From NCBI GenBank assembly GCA_965153355.1, contig OZ231128.1, positions 31,310,001 through 31,374,000 of the forward strand: a stretch of DNA of 64,000 bases, given 5' to 3'. Both the position numbers and the translations under genes were made by a program. Below the pieces are notes generated by a model, which made no database searches, was not told the DNA's origin, and was given only the letters and a program-made list of their open reading frames with translations. Each line of letters starts with the position of its first letter. Position 1 is the first letter of the stretch. Source of the stretch: Flaccisagitta enflata. Lineage: Eukaryota > Chaetognatha > Sagittoidea > Aphragmophora. This document shows positions 34,553-48,200 of this stretch, one piece after another.

Positions 34553-37500
34553 ACGAAGGAGGACAAAAGCACATTGGCCGATAAGGGACTCAATTGGAAA
34601 CAAGGCACGTGGTCTCCGCAAGAAATTGCCCAGCTAAATGCCAACATCTTCGATTACTGCCATCAACGAGGAATCGAGGATCCCGTCGAGGTCATCTTCA
34701 ACATGACCAAGGATGAAAGGAAGGATTTTTATCGATGCGTGTCCCGTGACCTCCAACGACCGTTGTTCTCAGTGTATCGACGAGTGATTCGCATGTACGA
34801 CGCCAAAAACCACATCGGCAAGTACACGGACGACGAGTTGGACAAATTACGGCAACTGCGACAACAATTTGGCAGTGATTGGGCTAAAATCGGGGCGGCG
34901 ATGGGGCGCAGCGCCGCGTCTGTCAAGGACAGATGTCGACTGCTAAAGGATGAATGTAAATCCGGCAAGTGGGAACCGGAAGAAGAGGAACGTCTCGTCG
35001 ACGCCGTGCACGCAGCCACGGGAAAAACGCCCGGCACGAGCGTCACGTGCAACGTGCCTTGGTCGCAGGTCGCCGCTGATGTGCGCACGAGGTCTGAAAA
35101 GCAATGTAGGGCCAAATGGCTTAACTACCTCAATTGGAAGCAGGTATTATGAGCAGTGTGTTAGGAGCGATCGATGTTTTAAGGCAAAACTGTTGGACGA
35201 CAATTGCCATTTTTCTTAATGAAACGATTAAAGTTTGCTAATACGGGGAAAAAAGTAGAGCATTGTGAAAGTGTGAAGGAAATGTTATCCAAGAAAAGGT
35301 GGTGGTCATTTGACCTTTTTTCAACAGTTATAGCACATTCCGAGCTAACTCGACTAAAACTGGAGGATTAATTTTTGTGTCTTTAATGTTATTTCTTTAG
35401 CTTTATGTTTTGTATTTAAGCTAGTTTATGGACACTTAATTCCTTGAACATATTTAGCTGTCAAAAAAAATGAACTAACGAAAAAAAAATCCATGAAGAC
35501 GTCATTTTGCAGAGTGTTTCAACTTAAACCATTCAATTCAGAGTAAAATTTTTTACATGTTTGCAAAAAAATCCTTAATCTGGCAATTTTTATAGGTTTT
35601 ACATTTAACTCAAGTTTTTTGAGATTATTGTCCTTGAATATGTAAGGCAATTGTCCCAAAAGACTTAAAACAGCTATAAATCCTATAAAAATTGTTCAAT
35701 TGAACCAATTTTTTTTAGATTTTATAGAATTTTCCGCTGAATCTGATGGTCTATGTAAAATCACTCTTTAATGATGTCTTCATGGACTTGAGTTTCTAAT
35801 CATTTTTGTCCGCGACGGAATATCATTCCGACGCGGACTATAATTCAAGGCGGGTGGGTGTCGTCGTCGTTGTCGTTGTCGTTGTCGTCGTCGTCGTTGT
35901 CGTAACGGATTTTAAAAAATGGATAAATTTTTTATGCTTTGAACGACACTATATTTGCAGTTGTGCCAGGGTAAGGCGCTTACATCCTATCCGGTTTTTG
36001 TGATCCGACCAACCCCACCGCCCCAACCAGCCTACCGCCTGAAGTGAAAACGCGATACCTTTGGGTATTTTTCAACTGATTGAATGAAATTGGCATGAGT
36101 TCTAAATGGAAGGCCTCAACATATGTATATGATTATATGTATTTGAGCATGCTAACTGCCAACCACTAACACCCAACCAGCCAACGGGGTTTTGCAAGTG
36201 AAAAACTTACAGAATTTTTGTCATTTTTTTCAACTGATTTGGTTGAAACTTTCTTTGGTATGGAGTCTCTAAATGGAAGCACTCAGCATATGCAAACTAT
36301 TTATCCTGTTAAAACAGCTTACCACCCAACCAGCCTACTGGCCTAAAAGTGAAAAACGTGCATAACTTTGGCATTTTTCAACCGATTTGGCTGAAATTTG
36401 GTATGGAGTCTCTCAATGGAAGGCCTCACCATATGTATATGATTTATATACATTTGAGCATGCTAATCGCCAAACCGACCTACCACCTAACCACAGCCAA
36501 CTGCCTTAAAGTGAAAAAACTTATGAATTTTTGTCATTTTTCAACTGATTTGCTGAAACTTGGCATGGAGTCTCTGAATGGAAGGACTCAGCATATGCAA
36601 ACTATTTATCCTGTTAAACCAGCCTACCACCCAACCAGCCTACCAGCCTAAAAATGAAATATGTGCATATCTTTGACATTTTTCAACCGATTTTGTTGAA
36701 ATTTGGTGAGTCTCTGCATGGAAGGACTCAACATAAGTGTGTGATTTATAGGTATTTGAGCATGCTAACTGGCCAAACTGACCTGCCACCCAACCAGTCT
36801 ATCTACTAAAAAGAGAAAACTTGCATAACTTAGTCATTTTTCAATCAATTTGGCTGAAACTTGATATGGAGTCTCTAAATGGAAGAACTCAACATATGCA
36901 CAATATTTATCCTGTCAAACCAGCCTACCACCAACCAGCCTACCAGCCTAAAAGTGAAAATGTGCATATTCTTTACTTTTTCAACCAATTAGGTTGAACT
37001 TTGGTATGGAGTCTCTAAATGGAAGGACTCAGCACATGTATGCGATTTATTTATGTTTGAGCATGCCAACCAGCCAAACCCACCTACCACCCAACCAGCT
37101 TACCGGCGTAAAAGTTAAAAACTTGCATAAGTTGATATTTTTCAACCAATTTGGTTGAAACTTGGTATGAGTCTCTAAATGAAAGACTCAACATATGCAC
37201 ACTATTTATCCAAACCAGTTTACCACCCAACCACCCTACTAGCCTAAAAGTGAAAAATGTGCATAACTTTGCCATTTTTCATCGGATGTGCATGAAACTT
37301 TGTATGGAGGCTCTTAATTATAGTTTTAGCGAACTTACGGGGTTAGCGATCTTTTGGTCATAGCGATCTTATGGAATTGGTGATCTATAACCCCCTTCCG
37401 TCGCGGACCCAGATACTGATCAGATTTTTTTTTATCAGTCAAATATATTCAAGGAATTGAGTGTCTTTAAACTTACTTAAATATTAAATAAAAAGCTCAG

Positions 37501-40500
37501 TTATGATAAAAATAATCCTCCAGTTTTAGTCGGATTTGCACGGAATGTACTGTAGATGCAAAGTGACAGTGGAAAAGATCCATCATAAGACTTTTTATTA
37601 TACAGGCAGGCGGTGAGCGTGAGTGGAGTCGAAGCGATGAGATGGAATTGATTTCAAAACTATCTCGACTCGGTGACGTGGAGGAGGCGACCGTGGATTG
37701 GATTTCCTTAGCTGATGGCTGGTCGGCAGTCAGATCGCCTCAATGGTTGCGCAACAAGTGGTGCGCCTTGAAAAGGAACGTCTCCCAATACCAGGTATGT
37801 TGGACAAATAGTTGAGTTTGTTTTGTTGTTTTTTACGTCCAAAATTAACTATCGGAGATTTAAGGAAAGACGGTCCTGGATAAGTTACGATATCACCTTT
37901 TCCACCTGCCTTTTCCACCATCGTCCAGCGTATCAACCTGTCTCAATCTTAAACTCTCAACTGATCCCAATGTTGAAATACGACATGAAAATCATATTTT
38001 GCAGTTATCTCTCTTTTCTGAAACCTCAGAAGCTTTCCGTGAGCGAGACTTGTAAATTGTTGCTTGACGACGTTTCTCATGGCGCAACGACCGGGTCCCG
38101 TTTATCATCGAATGCTAGTCGGAATGTCGGAGCTTGTGCCATCGCCGATTCACGCGGTTTCTCGCTCGTTGGGGCGTCACGACCCACTTCTTCTTCGTTT
38201 CAAGGCAACGACTTTTGGGGAGTCGGTGAAGATTCCAACGGTGCGGCGTCAACCGTCGATGCGGTCAACGGTGTCGCCCACGAGGTAGAAAATCAAGACT
38301 GTATACACGACTACACATGTCGCGTGCGGGTGGGCAGGGGCAGTGATAAAAAATGCTAACCACGCATTTGGACATCATCAGTAATGTGAAAAACCCATGA
38401 ACGTTGAATAAGAAAAGCGTTACTGACTGACTGACCAACCAACGCGATGGACCATCCGACCGACATTACGACGAACAAGAATGACTGATGCACGTGTATT
38501 ATTTATGAGTGACGTAACTTAATAGTGAACAGCTCTTGCCATTCTTCATTTCTATCTCTCTACCTCTCCACAATGTGGGGGTGGGGCGTGGGAAGAGATT
38601 CCATTCTCAATGGGTGCAAGGAAAGTGCCGCGATTTCAAGTGAGGCAGTTGCTGGAAGCTTTTGCACGTACGCTGAAAACGGTCTCTTCAATCATCAACT
38701 GCTTTCATTTTGTCGTAGGTATCGACTTTGGATCGTCTCGACTTATCAACCAACCCCGCGCTGATTCGTCCATCTACGACGTTCTCCATTCACTCAGAGT
38801 TGCCTTCGCACTTTCTCATCGACGGATCTGCCTTGCAAATTGGCGCCATTTCTAACGGCGCCATCATTCCCGGCGTCGGTGGCGTGGAAACTTTGCATTT
38901 CGCATCTTCAGTTGGCGCGGCGGAAACGTTTCAATTGTGCCCTTCCTCCTCCTCCTCCTCATCGACGACGACGATCCATGGTCGCGGCGGAGTGGTCGCG
39001 TCGCCTTCGTCAACATCTCCCACCACGTTGGTAGATGCCACACTTCCATCCACCGCCGCATTTCCCGCCTTTGCCAATGTCTGCATTAACCCCATCCAAG
39101 ATGAAGCTGCCGAAAGGTCGCGATCATCGTCCAGAAGTGGTTTCACGTCCCCTTCGCGTGGTGAGCTTAACAGGATAGCGTTTTAATTCTCCAAGTGATT
39201 ATCACCTCCTCCACGTAGACCTGTCTTCCTCTCATTCTTTTTTTTTCTCCTTATCTCCTTAAGCCACGCAGGCCCCTATTTCTCATGATTGGTTCAAGAT
39301 TCCTGCTTTCAGAATTCGGAGTGATGGATGACATTTATAAAAAAATGTAATGCAGGACCTGTCAATAAACAGCACGTATTCCATGTACATATCTTTCCAG
39401 GTCCGCCTCCGCCTCCTCCTCATCCGCCTCCTCTTCCTCCCTCTCGCCGCTTCCTCCTCATCCGCCCTCTTCCTCATCCGCCTCCTGCCCGGCCTTCATT
39501 CTCCTCCGCCTCCCCCGGCTCGATCCCCGGCCTCATCCTCATCCTTCTCCTCATCCTCCTCCTCATCCTCCGGCACGTTCCCCGGCCTCATCCTCCTCCT
39601 CCATCATCCTCCCTGGACTTGACCTTCATTCCAATTCATTATGGACTCATTTAATTGTGCCTTTTCCTCCATTGCCTTACTGTATATAACTTGATATTAG
39701 ATTGATTTCTCCTTTTTTCCCCTAGATAAGCGAGCAAACTCTTACTTTTCTATTAACTTTCCTATTCATGTGTGCGCATTATCTCCCCTTCCGTCATTCC
39801 CCATCTGGAAACCATCATTCCTCGGATCCTCAGGTATAGGGCATTTATCATACTTGATATGGACCGGCCCCCCTTTAACTCAATGCCCACTGTAATTAGC
39901 GCCCCCTCCTCTTCTCCTTTCTCTTTACTTTTCCCATTCAGAACTTTGAGATCGCTACAATACTGGATTCGCTTTCTTTGCCCCAGATTGGATACTCAAG
40001 AAGGATCTCCTTACAAACATTGGAAAAACACTCTCTTTTAAGACTCACAGATGCTTGGAGAAACTGACACTCGTGGCAGACGCTGACAATCTCAAAGTTC
40101 TTCAGTTCTCTAAAGCTCAAGTCTACCACCTTCCCATCCAAGTTCCCGGCTTCCCACCCGAGACCTTCATCTCCCGCCAAAGTCGTTTCCTCCTCTTCAA
40201 AGTCGCACACCATCCCCTCTTCCGCCATCAATTACGGTGAAAGAAAACTCGTCTCCCCATCCTCATCCTCCTCATCCTCATCCTCCCAACCAACCCTCCT
40301 CCTGCCATCGACTTACGGTGAAAGAAAAGCCCAACTTCTCATCCTCATCATCCCCCTTCTCGCTCGCTCATCTACAGCTTCCCAAAGTGTTACCGCATTA
40401 ATAGACAGCATACAGACGCGTGTACAGACACCTGACAACGACGAGGGCACTGGAAACCCCCGGGAAACACAGACAGACAGTGGCAACATTGCCCCCGTGC

Positions 40501-41996
40501 CATCATATCCTTCACTCTCTAACAAACAGCCGACGACTTCTCATCCTCATCATCATCCCTTCTCGCCCGCTCATCTACAGCCTCCTCAAAGTGTTACAGC
40601 ATTAATAGACAGCATACAAACGCGTGTACAGACACCAGACAACGACGAGGGCACTGGAAACCCCCGGGAAACACAAACTGACAGTGGCAACATTGCCCCC
40701 GTGCTATTAACATCCATCCTCTATAATAAGCAGCCGACAAAACGTCCTCAACAATCACCTCACATCGAGCTCTCCTCACATCGCTAAACCAGCCCGTTAT
40801 CATCAAAATAATCACACTGTACATGCACATCCACTCTACCATCACAAATAGTGGGAATACCCGCTAAACAAACACACACACCAGCCAAAGACAAAAAAAA
40901 GACTTCCCCCCCCGGCGTTAAAAGAAAGCGTTCACATCACATTCACATCCACCCCATCATTACCGACAGTGGGAATACCCGCTAACATCACACACACCAC
41001 CCTCCTCCGTTCACCACCTCAATCATCATGGCAAAAACCGAGGCAGAACTGGCCCAAGAAAAGGCAAAATTTGAAGAAACAATTAGAAAGTTCCCCGACT
41101 TTAACGCCCTCATTCAAGCGGCGGAGGCCGGCGCCCTGGGATCATCTGGATCGCTAGCTTCCGTCCGAACGGCAGACTTCACGGAAAACGACGAAAGTTC
41201 ACGCGACGCCAAGTCAGCGGCCGAATTACTAGGGGTGATGGCGCGTTTCTTCGCCATCAAACACGACGACGTCCTCCAAACTTATGGCGGAAAAAATGAT
41301 GCAGACGCAGAGGACGCCTTCATCAACATAGACGACATGAGAGCAGAACTTGTCGACAAAATATGGGAATATCAGGAGGCCGTCACAACCCGCTGGTTCC
41401 CCGGCGAATCGACGAGGGAAAAACGCCACCGACGAACCGCAGGCAGCCGAATAACTAATATCATAAAGAAATTCATCATGACCCGCCAAGCCATTTTGGC
41501 GGAAAATAACAAAGGAGAACCGTTGTTCGCGGTCACACCACCTTCACAATCGGACTTTTCAAACGCATTACGACGAATGTCACAACGCGCCTCAGGCATC
41601 GCAAAAGGAATCATCTCCGGCGTCATGTCACCCGGAAAAAACAGAGACGCAAAAATGGAGGCGGCGGCAAAGATAGTGACAGACAAACCTAAGAGAAAAC
41701 ACAGCGCAAGAAAAAACAGCAATAAAATTCCCCCGGCGGCCGACTTAGGAAAACGTGAGGCGGCGGCTGAGGCGAAAAATGACGCCGAAATGGTCACAAC
41801 AGAGACAGAAGTTGGCCATTCAACAAAGACACGAGACGATGCCAACACGCCAAACAGAAATGATCAAAACAACAAAAAAGACAATCATAAGGGAGAAACT
41901 GAAGGAGATGAAGAGGAAGAAGACAATGAGACGGACGACGAGAGTGAAAAAGAAAGGCGTAAAGACGGCAAGATAAAGGCAGCAGAGTGGGTTGAC

Positions 41997-42028
<32 letters not shown>

Positions 42029-42185
42029 GCAACAACATCAAAAACAACAACAACAACAACGTCAACCACAACAGCAACAACATCAAAAACAACAACAACA
42101 ACAACAACCACATCAGGTCGATGATAACGGAGACTTCAACGAATTGGACCCAACCAAATGGATTAAATGGGCCGGCCAGCAACAA

Positions 42186-42218
<33 letters not shown>

Positions 42219-45200
42219 CCACATCAGGTCGATGGTAACGGAGACTACAACGAAGTGGTCGAACATATCATCAACACCAGCGAATCGCATGCCATAGCAA
42301 TGGAAAAGGACAATCAGTATTACGAAATGGTCCAAAAGGAAGAAAGAGCAGAAAACGAAAGACTACGAGAAGAGCTAAAAAACTTAGAAGCAATAAATGC
42401 AATGGCCCGGACAAAACAAATCAGAAAGGAGGAGCAAAAACAAAATCAAACGCAACGTGCATTAAAAACAAACAAGAGACAACTACAGGCCCAAAAACGC
42501 CAAGCAGAACTCATCCAAGATGTTGAATCCATGCAAGCAGACAGTCAAGCGATGGCGCAAAAAATAGAGCAAATGAGGAAGGAAATGATTGAGAGAAAAA
42601 CGGTGGTAGAAGATGATGACGTCCTCATCGACGAAGTCTTTTCATCTACAGCCAACGGAGAAAACCCTCTCATCAGCGCCGGCGATGCATCCCGCATCAG
42701 TAGCACAACTGGAAGTGCTAAGAAGAAACGCCGCACCCACAAGAAAAGCCCTAACGCCGCGAGATACCCCCCTCCCAATCTACCACCAATGGGAGATAAT
42801 TTTCCAAAAGACACCAGAAGAGTAGGCATGGTATACAAACCCATCCCCATTCACAAAAAAGTAGACAATGCCGAGGTGGTTGACCAATTCTCTGCCACCG
42901 GAGCCGCAGTCGAAAAGCACATCACACCAACCACAACCCTATCTGCAACTCACACGGCGCCAACATCAACGCATCCGGCGCCAATCACAACGCATACGGC
43001 GCCAATCTCAACAACCCCGGCGCCATCCCAAACGGACTTCTCAAGACTCATCCACTCCCTTGAGATCGACGCCGTCAGAAGGAACGTCGTCGCTGTACGC
43101 CCAAAAGAGCCCTTCCAAAAGTATGACCCGAAAAGGAAGGGGCAGTACAACACCCTCATGAACGCCTTCGATTCAGCTTTCGGCTTCATTGAAGGAATAT
43201 CCGGCAACGAAAAAATCACAGAGTTGGCGGGCCATTGGTTCGCCGGAGCAGCAAGAAAAGCCATCAATGCAGCAAAGCCCACAGCAAATGACCCACACGG
43301 CCACGTCGCGTACGCCAAAGTAAGGACGCATTTGGACGCAATCTACGGCCAAACCGTGGATTCAGCGGCCGAGGCGCTCGCTACCCTAAAAGAGGGAGGA
43401 GTGGCGTCGAAAAACAATCTGACAGCATACCAAGACCTCTATATGAACCTATTAGAAGCAGAGAGCGCGGCAATGGCAACAGGCTCCATGGAACTGCTCA
43501 ACAGAAAGACCAGCATATTGGAGATCATGAGCGCGAGAATCCCAGACTATGTAGAAAGATTCTTCGAAGAATATGAGCAAGGAGATGGATACCAAAAATT
43601 ACTCGACTTCGTACAAAAGCGCATCGACGTCCTCAGGGACACCCAATTGCCAACACAAAAGACGCAAGTCATAAAAATCCACGCAACAGAGGCCCGAGAA
43701 GTAGACAGTAAAAGTCAACAGTATGGCCCAAAAACATACGCTCAAGGCCTCAAAGAATCCCCAAAAAAGGAAGAGAAAAAAGAGAGGTGCTCATATTGCC
43801 AAGGACTCCACCATACCACCCTATGCAACCGCCTTTTCATCCTCTCACTCCCAGAAAGGGTAGAAATTGCAAATAAGGCGCGCATGTGTTTCCACTGCGC
43901 AGAGACGACACACAACGCGAAAGATTGCCCAAACAAGAAAGAAATTTCATGTTCAATCTGCGGAAAAAAAGGACATATTTCCCTCTTCCATGGAAGAAAT
44001 CTACTTAACAACAATAACAACCCATCTGATCGCCCAAGGCAAAACACCAGAGAAAACAACATCAAAATCACCGACCCCCCGACAAAGCCACTCATGGACA
44101 TTCCCACATCCAGAGGTAAAACCGCCGGAAAGAGCGACGACGACGACGCCGAAAATCCCACCATCTGACTAGGCGCCACCGGCGTGGAAAACTTCATCGC
44201 GCCGGACGACGATGTGATTCGTCCGATAGTTCTCGTGCGAATTCGCAATGTCGACACCGACGCCTCGGAGTTGGTCTTCGCCATGTTAGATACGTGCGCC
44301 GATAAGGATGTCATTTCTGAAAATGTGGTAAAACGCCTCAACCTCCCCAATGTTTAAAACCATGACAGTCCAAACAGTAGACACTAAAATGACGCAAAAA
44401 AGACGACTTGCAAATCTCCAGCTCGAGTCCATACATTCACCTTACAAAATCGACATCGAACAAGCCCTCGTCGCAAAAGTATGGTGTAGTGAAAACGACA
44501 TACCCCCCCACAAATGCAACTTATCCGCATTCACCCACTTAGACGACGTCAAATTCGACGAAGCCGATGTAGAAGTTGGTATGATTATCAGCGTCGCCCA
44601 CGCCGACACATGGACCCAAGGACCGTTTATCCGCGGCCCGAAAAAATCCCCACCGCAATGTGGACAGAATGGGGATATACCATATTCGGAGTAGGTGGTC
44701 AACGCGATCATGCCGACGTGTCTATCAACCTCTCGCCAGTCGACGACGCCAATGTCAAATACGACTACGAAAAAATCTTCTACCACGATTTTTCCAAGTG
44801 ACAGAAGCTGAAATGGGAGGCTCCAACGCCAATCGTAAGGCTATTAAAATGTTACAAGAAGGGATTCGTTTCACAAAGTTAAGCAAAAATATGTGTCCGT
44901 CCTCCCCTGGATAAAAGGCAGAAAAAATGCGGCGTCAATTCTCAATGTTCTCGACTGAGGGAATGGCGAAACGCAGAGTGGTACAAATGATGCCACGATT
45001 CGACAGAGACCCCGTTTAAAGGAAAGAGTCTTCAAAGAAATGGACAAGTTCCTGACGAAAGGCTTCGCCACTCCCATCCCCGACAGCGAAATGGACCCAG
45101 AAATCCCAGGTGGTATTTGCCGATGCATGCGGTCGACAAGTACACAAAATCCGTATGTGTCACGACGCAAGAGCGACGTCACAACGGCATATGTTTAAAC

Positions 45201-48200
45201 GACTTCCTCTTGGGCGGACCTAATCTCATCAACCCCTCACCGACATTCTCGTCAAATTCCGTGAAAACCCCATCGCCTTTCATGACAGATATCTGTGGAT
45301 TCTTCCACAATATCCTCGTCGACGAAAAGGATCGTGAAGTCTTCAGATACCTGTGGTTCTCCGATTCTGAAATGTCACAAATTTGGCGCTATCAGTTCTT
45401 CTCCCACATCTTTGGCGCCGGGTCATCATCCATCGTCACCAGTTTTGTACTCCGCTACCACGCCGACCAGATCAAAGACATGTTTCCCGAGAACGTGTGG
45501 AAAACCATACGCTCCAAAATCTACGTCGACGACGCGGCAGGCGGCGGACGAACCGTTGCATCTGCACTGGAGTTGAAGCAAAACTTGAAGGAGGCGATGC
45601 GTCTCGGCGGATTCCAATTGGGAAAATGGCAAAGCAACGCGCCGGAATTAGTAGATGACGAAGAAGGCGACGCAATCAAGGCCATTTCCGACGCTACAGA
45701 AGAAAATGTCACCAAAGTCTTAGGCGTCTCTTGGGACTCTAAAAACGATAATTTCGTGTTCCAATTTGACAAAGAAAAGATCAACCAGGCCGTAAACACT
45801 CCCCGCCAATTGGTCTCAGTCCAAGCTTCAATATACGACCCCCTTGGATTCCTCTCTCCCTTCTGCCTACTTGGCAGAAAACTCCTCCAACAAGCTACTT
45901 CCGGTTCCCCAGGATGGGATTCAAAACTCAAACCTGTAGTCAAGGAAGAATTCGCCACCTGGGCCAAATCCATAATCCTCCTCGTCAACAGAAAAATCCC
46001 CAGATGCTTCACAAGGGCGGATCTCGGTGAACCAATCATCATCGAATGCCACATCTTTGTGGATGCAGCACCTGGTGGATTTGGTGCAGTGGGATACAGA
46101 CGCGAGGTATACTCCAATGGTGAAATCTTCATCACCATCATCACCTCCAGGAGTCACGTCGTCCCCCTCAATCCCGCGAAAGCGTCCCACCACAATTCAA
46201 TCCCCCGCCTCAAATTGGTCGCCGCGGAGAAAGGCATCCAACTCCACACATTCATCAACAACGCCGTCGAGGTGCCGATTCAAAGGACGATCATGTGGTC
46301 AGACAGCGAAGTCGTCCTAAAGCAAATCTTCGACGAGGCAAAAGTGTACGGCCCATTCATCAACAACCGTCTCTCCAAAATTCACGCCGTCACATCCCCG
46401 GAAGACTGGAGATACGTCGAAGGCCCAAGGAACCCCGCGGATCACTGCTCCAGGGGCATTCGCCCCGAAGAAGAGGAAAAATGGCTCACCTTCCATCGCG
46501 GGCCTGATTTCCTCTACAAAGGTGAAGAAGAATGGCCAATAACAACCATCCCAAGGCACAAAAAACCGGCAACCATGATCTTCGCCACACACGTCATTCC
46601 CACTCCCGCGGAAGAGCCTCTAGAAGGATGCGGATTCGCCAAACTGGTCGTCGACATTGACGGCTGGTACCGCAAAGTGATGAGAGTGGCATCTCTAAAA
46701 AAGATCATCGCTTTCTGGAGAAAATATCGGCGACAAAACCACCAAGCGACAAACCAATGGACAGCCACCTCCACTGGTAACCTCCGCATCACCATCGCCA
46801 AAAACAAACAAAGACAATCATTGGATCTGTCCATTTCCATATCAGAATTTCGCAGCGCAGAAAACAGCATCTTCAGTGCCACCCAAAAAATTGCCTTCGC
46901 GAAAGAATGGAAAAATCTTCACCTCCAGGAGATTTACCACCCCAACACAGCGAAGGAGATGACAATGAAAAACTCCCCACTCATCACACACAATCCATTT
47001 CTCGACGAATTTGGCATCATTCGCGTCGGAAGTCGCCTCGTAAATTCAAACATTAAAGACGAGGCAAAATTCCCCATCATCCTCCCACGCAAAGACGAAA
47101 ACATTAGAGCCTACATCCGATTTATTCACGATTACGAACGCCACGCCGGCGCCAAACACATCCTCAACTCGTCCAGACAGAGGGTGTGGATCATCCACGG
47201 CCTCCAAGAAGTCACCAGCGTTATCAGGAAATGCATCTCGTGCCAAAAGGCTTTCAAAAAGCCCATGACGCAAAAAATGGCTACTCTTCCCTCCTTCCGC
47301 GTCACTCCTCTCCCCCCCTACGAATGGACGGGACTCGACCTCTTCGGCCCCGTCGGCGTCAAAATCAACAAACGCGCATCATGGAAAGTGTGGGTCGTCG
47401 TGTTTACATGTATGTCGACGCGCTCGGTTCACGCAGAAATCGTCATGAAGCAGGACGCCAGCTCCCTCATCCTAGCCATATGCAGATTCGTTGCCCGCAA
47501 CCCTAACGCCCGCCATTTCGTCTCTGATCGCGGCTCCAACATGACTTCAGCAGACAAAATCCTCAAGCAACAGCTCGTCGACTACAATGAATCCGCAACG
47601 ACGCAACTCAAAAAGAAAGGAATACAATGGGATTTCATTCCCGCCGCCACACCCCATTACGGCGGCGTCTGGGAACGCGTCGTCGGCCTCTTTAAGAAGC
47701 ACATCAAGGCGCTAGCCATTGGCGAATCCATTCATTACGACGTCTTCCAAACCGCCATCGTCGAAATTGAATCTGCGATAAACCGCCGCCCGTTGACCGC
47801 CGTTCCCGCCGAATCCAACAGCTGCGAAGCCATCACGCCGCTCTCCATCCTCAATCCCACCGCCCGTTCTCACTCTGACGTCGTGGTCATTCCCAACTCA
47901 TCGTCAACAGAAGTTGATCGCCTCAAATCGGCATGGACTAACGCCCAATCTCTCGTGAATCGTTTCTAGAACGCGTGGAAGAGAGATTACCTCTCGCTGT
48001 TGCACGGACGTGAAAAATGGCAAAGATCATCCAAAAACTTGGAGATAGATGATCTCGTGCTGCTCGTCGACGAAAAAGTATCACGTGGACATTGGAAGTT
48101 GGGTCGCGTGGTGAAAGTGGAAATGGACGATGGTCATGTCAGAAAGGCATACCTGAGAACGGCGGATAAAAAAGTGGTTCTTCGTGACAGAACTAAACTT

